From: Novosphingobium sp.
GTDB lineage: Bacteria; Pseudomonadota; Alphaproteobacteria; Sphingomonadales; Sphingomonadaceae
Reading direction: 5' to 3'
Assembly: GCF_020852455.1 (NCBI RefSeq)
Contig: NZ_JADZAT010000031.1
Location: 52,585-116,584, forward strand
DNA: 64,000 bases
Shown piece by piece: positions 1 to 8,975 of the stretch (the stretch's first letter is position 1; each line of letters begins with the position of its first letter). A program made the translations under genes and the position numbers. The notes below the pieces were generated by a model. The model was not told where the DNA came from, made no database searches, and worked only from the letters and a program-made list of their open reading frames with translations.

Positions 1-242
1 TTCAGCGCATCCAGCACCCAGGCCTTGGTCACCTTGGTCGCTTTGGGATTGGGCGCGCCATCGCGCTGGAATTCGAACAGCACCTGCACCGGCACCGGCT
101 TGGCCGGAGTGACCTTCTCCTCGGGCTTCACTTCGCCCAGCGTGTTGTCGACATAGACCTTGATCGCGTGCGCCGCGCTGGGCAGCGCGAGGGCGATCAT
201 GAGGGCACAGAAGGCACGGAACAGTCTGGACAATTTGAGCAT
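1..242 (-). CDS. Exported protein of unknown function (3' end outside window)
   Basis: This is the first 80 codons of a gene that runs off the left edge. The ATG at 242 opens a clear signal peptide: basic MLKLSRLFR, a hydrophobic core and an AAHA cleavage site near residue 26. The visible mature part begins IKVYVDNTLGEVKPEEK and is rich in Lys, Pro and Val. No family is recognisable from this fragment. It lies 60 bases downstream of recN on the same strand, so it could be co-transcribed with the bamD-recN run. Confidence 0.7.
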   Translation of the reverse strand, partial: MLKLSRLFRAFCALMIALALPSAAHAIKVYVDNTLGEVKPEEKVTPAKPVPVQVLFEFQRDGAPNPKATKVTKAWVLDAL

Positions 243-302
243 GGTGATCCTCGTATCTGAAACTGGATGCAGAACTAACACAGGCACCCGGCGTGGCAAT
301 GG

Positions 303-1967
303 TCAGGCTTGTTCCAGCAGCCGATCCGCCTGCGCCCGCGCCTCTGGCGTGACCTCTGCTCCGCTCAGCATCCGGGCGATCTCTTCCTGGCGGCCGCCGG
401 CGTCGAGCAGGTGGACCGAGGTGCGGGTGACCGTGCCTTCGCTGCTTTTGGCGATCACGTAATGGGTGTGGCCGCGCGCGGCGACTTGCGGTGAATGGGT
501 GACCGCGAGCAACTGCCCGCCCGTGGCCAGCCGCGCCAGCCGTTCGCCGATCGCGCTGGCAACCGCGCCGCCCACCCCGCGATCGATCTCGTCAAAGATC
601 ACCGTTGCCGCCCCGCCCTCTTCGGCCAGTGCAACCTTGAGCGCGAGGATGAACCGCGACAGCTCGCCGCCCGAAGCGATCTTGGCCAGTGGCGCAAAGT
701 CGGCGCCGGGGTTGGTCGAGATCAGGAACTCCACCCGGTCGATCCCGCTCGCCCCCCATTGCTCTTCGGTCAGCCGGGTCACGCTGGTGCGGAACCGCGC
801 GGCATCGAGCTTGAGCGGAGCAAGCTCCGCCGCCACCGCCTGGTCAAGCCGCAGCGCGGCCGCGCTGCGCGCTGCCGACAGATCGGTGGCGCGCTGGCGA
901 TAGTCTTCACCAGCAATCTCCGCCGCTGCTTCGAGCGCGGCCAGATTGGCCTCCCCACCCTCGATCGCGTCGAGCGTTTCGCGCATTGCCCGCATCCGCG
1001 CCGGCAATTCATCGACCTGGCACTGGTGCTTGCGCGCGGCGGCGCGCAGCTCGAACAGACGGGTCTCGATCCGGTCGAGCATTTGCGGATCGTGGCTCAG
1101 CGCCTCGGCCGCGCGTTCCAGCCGGTCTTCGGCCTCGCTTGCCTCGATCACCGCGCGGTCGAGCGCGGCCAGGGCTTCGGCCAGCAGGGCATGTTCGCCC
1201 GCAATCCGGTCCAGCCGCCGCGCCGCGCCGCGCAGGCTAGCCAGCGCCGAATCCGATCCGGCCCACAGCTTGCGCAGTTCCTCCAGATCGTCCGAAAGCC
1301 GCTCACCCTTCTGCATCGCCGCGCGCGCACCGGCCAGCTCGGCCTCTTCACCCTCGACCGGTTCGAGCGCGGTCAGTTCGGCCAGGTGCGCGAGCAACAG
1401 GTCGCGGTCGGCCGCCGCCTGCGCGATCGCCGCCCGCGCCGCTTCCAGCGCTTCACGCGCCGCGCGCCAATCGGTCCAGGCCGCAGCCACCCCTTCGGCA
1501 TCGGCGCGGGCATAGCGATCGAGCAGTGCACGGTGGCCGCGCGGGTTGACCAGCCCGCGATCGTCATGCTGGCCATGCAGCTCAACCAGATGCGCGCCCA
1601 GTTCGCGCAGCAGCGCCGCGCTGACGGGCTGATCGTTGATGAAGGCCTTGGACCCGCCATCGGCCTTGACCCGGCGCTTGACGATCAGCGGCTCACCCGG
1701 ATCCAGATCGACTTCGGCAGCGCCCAGCAGGGTGCCGATTGCTGCTGGCAAGGCGGCGAATTCAAAGCTCGCGGTAACGCTGGCCTGATCTTCCCCGGCG
1801 CGCACCAGCCCGCTGTCTGCCCGCGCGCCCAGTGCCAGCCCCAGCGAATCGAGCAGGATCGATTTGCCCGCCCCGGTTTCCCCGGTCAGCACGCCCAGCC
1901 CGGCGCCAAACGCCAGGTCCAGCGCCTCGATCAGCACGACATTACGGATGGCAAGCGAAGTCAGCAT
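303..1967 (-). CDS. recN: DNA repair protein RecN
   Basis: RecN is an SMC-like ATPase that acts at double-strand breaks during recombinational repair in the cytoplasm. The 554-residue product has the full family layout: Walker A GETGAGKS at residues 29-36, a long Ala/Glu/Arg-rich coiled-coil middle, the ABC signature ASGGELSRF, and Walker B VIFDEID near the C-terminus. The length is normal. It follows an Rrf2 regulator and bamD on the same strand, an order I recall from other sphingomonads. No SOS box was recognised upstream. Confidence 0.97.
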   Translation of the reverse strand: MLTSLAIRNVVLIEALDLAFGAGLGVLTGETGAGKSILLDSLGLALGARADSGLVRAGEDQASVTASFEFAALPAAIGTLLGAAEVDLDPGEPLIVKRRVKADGGSKAFINDQPVSAALLRELGAHLVELHGQHDDRGLVNPRGHRALLDRYARADAEGVAAAWTDWRAAREALEAARAAIAQAAADRDLLLAHLAELTALEPVEGEEAELAGARAAMQKGERLSDDLEELRKLWAGSDSALASLRGAARRLDRIAGEHALLAEALAALDRAVIEASEAEDRLERAAEALSHDPQMLDRIETRLFELRAAARKHQCQVDELPARMRAMRETLDAIEGGEANLAALEAAAEIAGEDYRQRATDLSAARSAAALRLDQAVAAELAPLKLDAARFRTSVTRLTEEQWGASGIDRVEFLISTNPGADFAPLAKIASGGELSRFILALKVALAEEGGAATVIFDEIDRGVGGAVASAIGERLARLATGGQLLAVTHSPQVAARGHTHYVIAKSSEGTVTRTSVHLLDAGGRQEEIARMLSGAEVTPEARAQADRLLEQA

Positions 1968-2003
1968 GTTCGCGGACTGTTCTAGCGCGGTGTTACGCCG
2001 GAG

Positions 2004-2447
2004 TCACCCGTCTTCGCTGTCGGCAAACGGTGCTTCGACCTTGATCGGATCGGCCAGGGTCACTTTGTCGAGCATCGCCGCCATTTCATCGCGCAGGGTC
2101 AGCATCAGTCCGCGCAGGCGGCATTCGGCTTCGGGCAGGCAGTTCTGGCAATGCTCATGCGCGTTGCGGCTGGCGCAGGGCACCAGGGCCAGGCTGCCGC
2201 GGGTCAGGCGGATGATATCGCCATAGCGGATGTCGACCGGGGCCAGCGCCAGCTCATAGCCGCCCTCGCGCCCGCGCGTGGAATTGACCAGCCCGCCACG
2301 AACCATCTCCGACAGGATCACCGTCAGAAACTTGCGCGGGATGTTCTGCGCCTCGGCAATCGTATCGAGCCGCACGGGCCCCTGCCGCCAGGTATCGGCC
2401 AGATGCTGGAGTGCACGGATCGTATAGCGGGTCTTCTGCGAAAGCAT
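2004..2447 (-). CDS. Rrf2-family transcriptional regulator, probably Fe-S binding
   Basis: The product (147 residues from the ATG at 2447; an upstream extension exists but lacks family similarity) begins MLSQKTRYTIRALQHLA, a typical Rrf2 winged-helix start, and contains REGGYELA, the usual wing. Four cysteines at C91, C100, C103 and C109 lie where IscR, NsrR and RirA bind an Fe-S cluster, though the spacing (x8, x2, x5) matches none of these exactly. It probably senses iron, redox or nitric oxide. Target genes cannot be told from the window. It lies between bamD and recN on the same strand. Confidence 0.9.
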   Translation of the reverse strand: MLSQKTRYTIRALQHLADTWRQGPVRLDTIAEAQNIPRKFLTVILSEMVRGGLVNSTRGREGGYELALAPVDIRYGDIIRLTRGSLALVPCASRNAHEHCQNCLPEAECRLRGLMLTLRDEMAAMLDKVTLADPIKVEAPFADSEDG

Positions 2448-2544
2448 GGTTGCCCGCCATAGAGCGCCAAGCGGGACCAATTGTCAACTTGGGAAGTAGA
2501 AAGAAACAGCCCCTGTGCAGTCTGCCCTTTCGCCGCCCCGCCGC

Positions 2545-3342
2545 TTACTTGGTGCTGGTGCCCGGCGCGTGCTTCTGCATCAGGTCGTGCGCCTTCTGGT
2601 ACCATTCGCTGCCGGGATAGTTCGCCCCCAGCACCGCGGCATATTTCAGCGCTTCTTCCGGCACGCCCAGCTGCAGGCTGGTTTCGGTCATCCGGAACAG
2701 CGCTTCGGGGGTGTGGCTGGTGGTCTGGTACTTTTCGACCACGTTGCGGAACCGCTGGTTGGCGGCCAGCCACCGGCCCGAGCGTTCATAGAACCGCCCG
2801 ATCTGCATGTCCTTGCCGGCCAGGTGATCGTTCACCAGGTCGATCTTCAGCTTTGCATCGGCGGCATAGCGCGAAGTCGGGAAGCGGCGGACCACTTCGT
2901 TCAGCGCGTTGAGCGCCTGGTTGGTAATCTTCTGATCCCGATCGACATCGCTGATCTGCTCGTAATAGCACAGCCCGATCAGGTAATAGGCATAGGCCGC
3001 ATCGCGGTTGCCCGGGTGGATCGAAAGGAAGCGCTGCGCCGCCTGGATCGACTTGTTGTAATCCTTGGCGACGTAATAGGAAAAGGCGCTCATCAACTGG
3101 GCACGGCGGGCCCAGGGCGAATAGGGGTGCTGGCGCTCCACCTCGTCGAACAGCGCGGCGGCAACCTGCGTATCACCGCGATCGAGCTTTTCCTTCGCAG
3201 TGGCATAAAGCGTATCGACATCGCGCGCGACAAAGGCGGTATCCTTCGGCCCGCCCCCGCGCCCGCCACAGGCAGACAGCGTCAGGAGTGCAGCCACGGC
3301 AGTGGCACCAAGGGCGAGCTTCATCGGCGAACGGTCACGCAT
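2545..3342 (-). CDS. bamD: Outer membrane assembly lipoprotein BamD
   Basis: BamD is the essential lipoprotein partner of BamA in the complex that inserts outer-membrane beta-barrels. The N-terminus has a hydrophobic signal and a lipobox (LSAC). The mature part holds TPR-like repeats, for example the stretch around HPYSPWARRAQLMSAFSYY and the conserved YYLIGLCYYEQI. The length of about 260 residues is normal. Two starts are possible: the ATG at 3342, or the ATG at 3324 (MKLALGATAV), which gives a more conventional signal peptide. A promoter-like sequence ends nine bases upstream of the first start. Confidence 0.95.
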   Translation of the reverse strand: MRDRSPMKLALGATAVAALLTLSACGGRGGGPKDTAFVARDVDTLYATAKEKLDRGDTQVAAALFDEVERQHPYSPWARRAQLMSAFSYYVAKDYNKSIQAAQRFLSIHPGNRDAAYAYYLIGLCYYEQISDVDRDQKITNQALNALNEVVRRFPTSRYAADAKLKIDLVNDHLAGKDMQIGRFYERSGRWLAANQRFRNVVEKYQTTSHTPEALFRMTETSLQLGVPEEALKYAAVLGANYPGSEWYQKAHDLMQKHAPGTSTK

Positions 3343-3350
3343 GGGCTAGG

Positions 3351-3379
3351 CCTATAGCCAGAGCTTTGCTGAACGCCAA
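3351..3379 (-). promoter_or_regulatory. Probable sigma-70 type promoter of bamD
   Basis: Read on the minus strand, TTGGCG (3379-3374) and TATAGG (3356-3351) are separated by exactly 17 bases, close to the bacterial housekeeping consensus. Transcription would begin around 3344, almost at the upstream bamD ATG, which favours the internal ATG at 3324 or a near-leaderless message. Confidence 0.55.
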
Positions 3380-3463
3380 GTGAAGTTGGTGGGGTTTTGC
3401 CGGGGTTGGTGGATGCAGCCCACCCGATGGCCCCGTCCACCAATGTTTTGGCACCGCGACGAA

Positions 3464-5389
3464 TCAAATTCGTATCTGGCTTCCCAGCTCTACTACCCTG
3501 TTCGCCGGCAGGCGGTAATAGTCCATTGCTGATTCAGAAGCCTTGAGCATCCAGGCGAAAAGGTGTTCTCGCCAAAGGGCCATACCCGCAATTTCCCGAG
3601 TTGCGATCAGCTTTTGCCGTCCCAGGAAGTAACTTGTCCGCATCGGATCCAGGGGAATTCCAAGTTTGACCAAAGGAGTCAAATCACTAGGAATATCAAT
3701 CTCTTCAGTGAAGCCATAGTGCATGATGACGCGATGGAAGCCTTGCCCGACATGGTGGACTTCAAGGCGGTTTTGCACATTGACGCGTGGAGATTCCGCA
3801 ACTTCAACGGTCAGCAGCACAACATTCTCATGCAGCACTTGGTTGTGCTTGATGTTGTGGAGCAATGCCGCCGGAATTCCGTCTTTGGCTGCCGAAAGGA
3901 AGATCGAGGTCCCCTTTACCCGGTGTATTGAACCCGAGGTCGAGTTGACGAAAGTTTGGAGCGGCAAGGTGTCGACCTCAAGTTGCTCGCGTAGCATCTT
4001 CCTCCCTTTGGCCCAGGTGGTCAGCACAGTGAAGATCGCCACCGCTACGGTCAGCGGAACCCAACCGCCGTCGGCAATCTTGGCAATATTTGAGAGAAAG
4101 AAAGCAATGTCGACGGTAGCAAACAGAGCAATTGTCGCCCCAGCGGCCCAGGGGTTCCAGCGCCAGACCTTGAAAATCAGAAAGGCCAGCATCGCTGTTG
4201 TGATCAGCATCGTCCCCACCACCGAGATGCCATAGGCCGAAGCCAGGCTGGTCGATTTTCGGAAGCCCAGTACCAGAATCAGCACCATCAGCAGCAGCCC
4301 CCAATTGATGGTCGGAATATAGATCTGGCCCGCCGCCTTCGCACTGGTATGAAGGATCTTGAAGCGCGGCAGGAAGCTCAGCTGGATCGCCTGGTGCGTG
4401 ACCGAGAAAGCCCCGGATATCACCGCCTGACTGGCGATGATCGTGGCGCAGGTCGCGAGGCAGATCAACGGCAGCCGCGCCCAATCGGGAGCCATCAGAT
4501 AGAACGGGTTCTCAACCGCCGCCGGATTGTCCAGCAGCAGCGCGCCCTGCCCCATGTAATTGAGCATTAGGCAGGGGAACACTAGGCCAAGCCAACTCAG
4601 TCCGATCGCCTTGCGTCCAAAATGGCCCATGTCGGCATATAGCGTTTCCGCCCCGGTCACCGCCAAAAAGACGGATCCCATCGCAAGGAAGCCCAAACGA
4701 GGGTCGTGGCGGAAGAAATCAACCGCCCACCAAGGATTGAAGATCGACAGAATCTCGGGATGGGCCGCGATATTGAACAGGCCCAGCGCTGCAAGTACGA
4801 CGAAATAGACCAGTATGACCGGACCGAACAGGGCGCCTACCCGTGCCGTCCCACGCGACTGGATGAAGAACAGGCCGAGCAGGATCAGGACCGAGATCGG
4901 CAGTACCAATGGCTCCAGCCGTTGCTCAATGATCGTCAGCCCCTCTACAGCCGACAGTACCGAAATCGCTGGCGTTAACATTGCGTCGCCATAGAACAGC
5001 GCCGCCGCCAGCACGCCCAGCGCCAGCAGTATCGCCTTGCGTCGTTCATCGAGGTGGCTTGAAATCAACGACAGCAAGGCAAACGAGCCACCCTCGCCCT
5101 TGTTGTCAGCGCGCATCGCGACCAAGACATATTTGACCGTGACTATCAGCATTAGCGCCCAGAAGATCAGGCTGAGAACGCCAAAAATGTGGAGACGATC
5201 CACCGCCAGCGGGTGGGGGCCAATGAAGCTTTCCTTCATGGCATACAGCGGCGAAGTGCCGATGTCGCCAAACACGACCCCGATCGCTCCCACGACCAGG
5301 ACGGCCAGGTTATCCCGGGGAGCAGGAGAGGTGGAGTCGGGCGTACCGGCATTCGGTTCGCTGGCGGGGGCTTGAGCGGGTATATGCAT
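3464..5389 (-). CDS. kup: Low-affinity potassium transporter Kup
   Basis: Kup is a K+/H+ symporter of the KUP/HAK/KT family in the inner membrane. The 641-residue product carries the family hallmark GVVFGDIGTSPLYAMKESF near residues 36-54, about twelve hydrophobic helices and a C-terminal cytoplasmic domain starting around residue 480. Length is normal. It is transcribed away from the KdpD/KdpE-like regulator across a 102-base gap. That pairing suggests kup is the regulator's target, which is an inference from position. Confidence 0.97.
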   Translation of the reverse strand: MHIPAQAPASEPNAGTPDSTSPAPRDNLAVLVVGAIGVVFGDIGTSPLYAMKESFIGPHPLAVDRLHIFGVLSLIFWALMLIVTVKYVLVAMRADNKGEGGSFALLSLISSHLDERRKAILLALGVLAAALFYGDAMLTPAISVLSAVEGLTIIEQRLEPLVLPISVLILLGLFFIQSRGTARVGALFGPVILVYFVVLAALGLFNIAAHPEILSIFNPWWAVDFFRHDPRLGFLAMGSVFLAVTGAETLYADMGHFGRKAIGLSWLGLVFPCLMLNYMGQGALLLDNPAAVENPFYLMAPDWARLPLICLATCATIIASQAVISGAFSVTHQAIQLSFLPRFKILHTSAKAAGQIYIPTINWGLLLMVLILVLGFRKSTSLASAYGISVVGTMLITTAMLAFLIFKVWRWNPWAAGATIALFATVDIAFFLSNIAKIADGGWVPLTVAVAIFTVLTTWAKGRKMLREQLEVDTLPLQTFVNSTSGSIHRVKGTSIFLSAAKDGIPAALLHNIKHNQVLHENVVLLTVEVAESPRVNVQNRLEVHHVGQGFHRVIMHYGFTEEIDIPSDLTPLVKLGIPLDPMRTSYFLGRQKLIATREIAGMALWREHLFAWMLKASESAMDYYRLPANRVVELGSQIRI

Positions 5390-5399
5390 GACTTAATTG

Positions 5400-5414
5400 T
5401 GCGCCTGTTGCGCA
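5400..5414. promoter_or_regulatory. Inverted repeat in the kup/regulator divergent gap
   Basis: TGCGC-CTGTT-GCGCA is a perfect 5+5 inverted repeat lying 11-25 bases upstream of the kup ATG, within the only intergenic space between kup and the regulator. It could be an operator or a short leader hairpin. A run of five T at 5432-5436 lies further upstream; KdpE sites elsewhere are T-rich, but I see no convincing match to a KdpE box. Confidence 0.35.
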
Positions 5415-5491
5415 TAAAGATTCCATGTGGATTTTTGCCGTGAATGGCATAATTCCTCGACGCGGATAGGCCTTGTCGGCATCCTGAACGC

Positions 5492-6835
5492 ATGGACTTT
5501 AAGCTGCCCCCCACCCGCAATCCGGCAATTCCGCTGGCGCAGACATTGGCCGCCTACGCCGCCGCGTTGCTGCTAGTTGCCATCTCGACCGTGATTGGAC
5601 TGGTTATCGAAGCTCGCTGGAACAGCTCGCCGGTCGACATGCTTTACCTGCTTCCGGTCCTGGCTGCGGCGATTTACGCTGGATTCGGCCCCGGTCTGGT
5701 GGCGGCTGCGGCATCAGCGCTGGCCTTCAACTATTATTTCACGGCGCCTTATCACACCTTAATGATCCACAACCCGGCCGACATTGTCACCGTGATCATG
5801 CTGTTCTTAGTCGCTGCGGTGTGCAGTCAGCTCGCCGCGTCGGTTCGACGTCAGGCTCAACTCGCTTCCAGCCATGCTGCGCGCAATGCCACCATTGCCA
5901 GTTTCGCTCGCCGCTTGCTTGCAGCGCTTGACGTTGGCCAGGTCGCACAAATTGGTGTCAGCCAGTTTGCCGAGTTGTTCAGCTGCCAGGTCATGATCCT
6001 TTCTGCATCTGATGAAACGGCCATCCTGGCTAGTCAGCCGGAAAATATCCTGCCGAGCCCTAGCGACTTGGCTGCGGCAGCCTTTACACTTGAGACTGGT
6101 GAGCCTTCGGGTCGAGGTGAAAGGCGCGTGTCGCAAGCTGACTGGCAGTTCCACCCCATTCGGTCTGGCAACGACATGCTGGCGTCAATCGGACTGGCTC
6201 GCGATGATGGTATGCCGCCGATTTGCGAAGATCGAAAGTTGCTTTTCGAGAGTCTGCTCAATCAGCTGACATTGGCATTCGCCCGCGCGCAGATCGAAGG
6301 TGATGCCCGCGACGCAGCGGCGCTAAGGGCGCGCGATCGCTTGCGTTCGGCATTGCTCACTTCGATCGGCGATGAAATCAAGCCCCGGATCAAGGCTGTG
6401 CAGACCGTCGTTCGTGCGCTGCGCCGCGAGGGCGCATCGGACCGCGCCCTTGTGTCCGAACTTGACAGTGAAATGACCGGAATCGAACGGCACATCGACA
6501 ATCTGGTTGACGTAAGCCCGGGCGCTCATTCCGTAGCAATCCCGTTGGGAGAGATTGCGATCGATCTTCATCGTCGGATTGTGACAAGGCTTGGAGCGGA
6601 AATCCACCTGACACCCAAGGAGTTTGCTGTGCTTGCCGAACTGGCCAAACATGCGGGTCGGGTCCTCACCCATGCCCATTTGCTGCGGGCAGTCTGGGGG
6701 CCAGCCCAACAAGATCATGTCGACTACCTTCGGGTAGCTATCCGCGCGCTACGACAAAAGCTGGAGGCGGAACCATCCAATCCTCGGCTGATACTCAATG
6801 AACCAGGGGTCGGTTATCGTTTGGCACTACACTGA
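5492..6835 (+). CDS. Membrane-bound KdpD/KdpE chimeric one-component regulator
   Basis: The 447-residue protein is collinear with the middle of KdpD and then with the end of KdpE. Residues about 18-118 form a four-helix DUF4118 membrane domain (MLYLLPVLAAAIYAGFGPG). Residues about 135-265 resemble KdpD's GAF domain. Residues 285-340 match the KdpD dimerisation helices, but the phospho-acceptor His is replaced by Asp294 (ALLTSIGDEIKP against ALLAALSHDLRTP in E. coli). The ATPase domain is absent, as are the KdpD/Usp N-terminus and the KdpE receiver. Residues 350-447 are a full OmpR-type winged helix (LTPKEFAVLAELAKHAGRVL, GVGYRLALH) closest to KdpE. It therefore looks like a phosphorylation-free membrane transcription factor. 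It is divergent from kup. Domain calls are firm; the role in potassium control is inferred. Confidence 0.9.
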   Translation: MDFKLPPTRNPAIPLAQTLAAYAAALLLVAISTVIGLVIEARWNSSPVDMLYLLPVLAAAIYAGFGPGLVAAAASALAFNYYFTAPYHTLMIHNPADIVTVIMLFLVAAVCSQLAASVRRQAQLASSHAARNATIASFARRLLAALDVGQVAQIGVSQFAELFSCQVMILSASDETAILASQPENILPSPSDLAAAAFTLETGEPSGRGERRVSQADWQFHPIRSGNDMLASIGLARDDGMPPICEDRKLLFESLLNQLTLAFARAQIEGDARDAAALRARDRLRSALLTSIGDEIKPRIKAVQTVVRALRREGASDRALVSELDSEMTGIERHIDNLVDVSPGAHSVAIPLGEIAIDLHRRIVTRLGAEIHLTPKEFAVLAELAKHAGRVLTHAHLLRAVWGPAQQDHVDYLRVAIRALRQKLEAEPSNPRLILNEPGVGYRLALH

Positions 6836-6875
6836 GCAGCAAGATTCAGAGCATCTGTGCCAGGTGACGCCCCCC

Positions 6876-8822
6876 TCAAATATTGATACTCGTCGGCACC
6901 TTGCTCGGCAGCAGGTACGGATAGGCCACGCGCCGCTCGGCGTTCCTCGCCACGATCCGTTCCTCGACCTTCAGCAGCGCCGCCTGAAAGCGCGGGAGCG
7001 GGCCTTCGGGGCCGGTGACCCTGGGATCGGTAAACCAGGCCGGATAGGGGAAGTCGCGGCTGAGGTAGGTGCCGAGCGGGCGATAGTGCAGCGAGCCCAG
7101 CAGGTAGAGGACCTCAAGCTGCTTCAGCGCCTGCGCGCTGGGCGGCATGTAGCCAAGCCAGTCCTGCCGATCGTGTCCCTGCCGCTCAAGCGGGGCGGCC
7201 TGCCAGCCGGCGCCGGTCACTGCCGGGGCGAATTCCATGATCGTCGCCTGCGGAAAGTTGACCGCCGCGTGCTGGGCGCTGGCGGTGAACAGGATCATCG
7301 TGCAGCAATCGACCAGCTGGTGGCGGGTCTGGATCGGGCCGAAGCCCTTCAGCGCGCCCTCACCCGCGATCGCCGCCACCCAGGCGGCCAGCTCGGTATC
7401 GCCGGTGACTGCAGCGTCGTTGGCGTAATACAGCCCGACATAGCCCTGGACCCATTCGTGGATCGCCTGCCAGACCAGCAGGGCATCGTCGCGATAGGGA
7501 TAGTCGGGCAGCTTCGCGGGATCATCGACCCCGCGCGCCTTGAGGTCGTTGGGCAGCATCCGCTGGGTGAAGTCGAAGCCAAAGCGCGCATCGGCGGCCG
7601 TCTGCTGGCTTGAGGAGATCGTCCCGCCGAAAATCCGGTCGATCGGTCCACCCGCGGTGATCAGGCTGGTCGCGGCTTCATAGTTGATGAACATCGTGCC
7701 TTCGAAATGCGGCACCAATAGCGCCCACAGCGGGTGCATTTCGGCCAGGTGCCGGCGGGTGGCAACTGCCACCGCCTCGATCACCAGATGCGTGTGCGCC
7801 AGGTGCGCAAACAGTTCGTGCCAGTTGCCATCGGCGACCTGAACCACCAGCTTGGCCACTTCCCAGCCCCACTGCTCGTCGGGCCGGACCGAGGGGGTGA
7901 AGATCGGATTTTCCGCCGGGTCCTGCCCGCACTGGATTGCGACCGGCACCAGCGCCGCCCCGCCCGGCGGCACCGCGAACAGCGCGATCGGGCAATAGAC
8001 GTATTTGGCCTGACCATCAGTGCTGCCCGGCACCAGCACATCAAGCGCGTGGTAATCGAGCACGTAGAGCCGTCCTTCGGCCAGCGCGGCAGCCAGCGTA
8101 TCACCATTGACCACCCGGGCATAGCTGGCCCCATCGAGCGGGAACTTGGCCGGGATCGCGTGAACCTGCTTCAGCAGCATCGGGTTGGGCCCGGCGACCC
8201 GCAGGCGGGCGAATTCGTGATCGTCCTGAAAACACCAGGCGATGCCGGGCAGCGGGATCGTCTGGAACAGCTCGCGATAGCTTTCGAGCCCGCGCGGGAA
8301 GGCATGGCCCAGCTCCGCCTCGCGCGCGACACCCAGTTCGAGCGCGGCGCAGAGCTTGCGGGCGTGATCCTCAAACTTCGCGGCAAGCGCCTCTTCGCCC
8401 AGCGCCAGCAATTCCAGTTCGGCGTCCTGCGCCAGCCGCGACCAGATCGTGCCGCCAGTGGTGTTGTGCGCGATCTTGGTCTTGATCGCGGCGACATCGG
8501 CGGCGACCGTGGCCGCCAACGCCTGGTTCGCGGCGATCCCCACCAGGTCAACCGCAACGCCGCGCTCGGCGGCGAGTTTCTGCACTGCCAGGTGGTTTTC
8601 GATCAGGGTGACGAAGATCCCGCTCAGCATGACCCACCAGGTCAGAGTCGGGGTTTCGGTGCCCGGCAGGCCATTCACCACCGGGACTTGCGGCAGCGAG
8701 GGCACCGCGGTGCTCCATTCATAGCCCAGCCGCGTCAGGTCAAGCTGGGCGGCGCGTTCAAGCTGGCCGGCGGCGCTGTCGTTCTGCGGCAGGCTGGGAT
8801 TGGCGGGAGCGGTGTGCGGCAT
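6876..8822 (-). CDS. Lipoxygenase (iron, PLAT-less bacterial type)
   Basis: The 648-residue product is a lipoxygenase, which adds dioxygen to polyunsaturated fatty acids. All five iron ligands of the family can be placed: His340 and His345 in the H-x4-H motif (FAHLAHTHLVIE), His518 and Asn522 in SAQHAAVNFPQ, and the C-terminal Ile648. The conserved RHLAEMHPLWALLVPH stretch is also present. There is no PLAT domain and no evident signal peptide, so it is probably cytosolic. It stands alone, convergent with the KdpD/KdpE-like gene. Sphingomonads are not generally known to make polyunsaturated fatty acids, so the physiological substrate is unclear. Regiospecificity cannot be read from the sequence. 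Confidence 0.93.
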   Translation of the reverse strand: MPHTAPANPSLPQNDSAAGQLERAAQLDLTRLGYEWSTAVPSLPQVPVVNGLPGTETPTLTWWVMLSGIFVTLIENHLAVQKLAAERGVAVDLVGIAANQALAATVAADVAAIKTKIAHNTTGGTIWSRLAQDAELELLALGEEALAAKFEDHARKLCAALELGVAREAELGHAFPRGLESYRELFQTIPLPGIAWCFQDDHEFARLRVAGPNPMLLKQVHAIPAKFPLDGASYARVVNGDTLAAALAEGRLYVLDYHALDVLVPGSTDGQAKYVYCPIALFAVPPGGAALVPVAIQCGQDPAENPIFTPSVRPDEQWGWEVAKLVVQVADGNWHELFAHLAHTHLVIEAVAVATRRHLAEMHPLWALLVPHFEGTMFINYEAATSLITAGGPIDRIFGGTISSSQQTAADARFGFDFTQRMLPNDLKARGVDDPAKLPDYPYRDDALLVWQAIHEWVQGYVGLYYANDAAVTGDTELAAWVAAIAGEGALKGFGPIQTRHQLVDCCTMILFTASAQHAAVNFPQATIMEFAPAVTGAGWQAAPLERQGHDRQDWLGYMPPSAQALKQLEVLYLLGSLHYRPLGTYLSRDFPYPAWFTDPRVTGPEGPLPRFQAALLKVEERIVARNAERRVAYPYLLPSKVPTSINI

Positions 8823-8975
8823 GGCGTGGACTGTCCTGACAATGAAACCGATGCGGCAGGGCTACGCTGGTATGGTTAACGAGCAATCAACACCCGACAT
8901 CAGAACACAAAGAATATTCAGTCACGCCATCACGACTTAACCAATACTTCAGTACCACTGGATAAGTTTTGCAGC

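Noticed and set aside
495..1985. A 496-codon open frame on the plus strand opposite recN
   Set aside because: recN is unmistakable on the other strand. The antisense frame is rich in Arg, Gln and His with no motifs, as expected for the complement of high-GC coding DNA.
5390..5491. A cyclic-di-AMP or potassium riboswitch upstream of kup
   Set aside because: The gap is only 102 bases and the kup leader would be shorter; no riboswitch-like conserved helices are seen.
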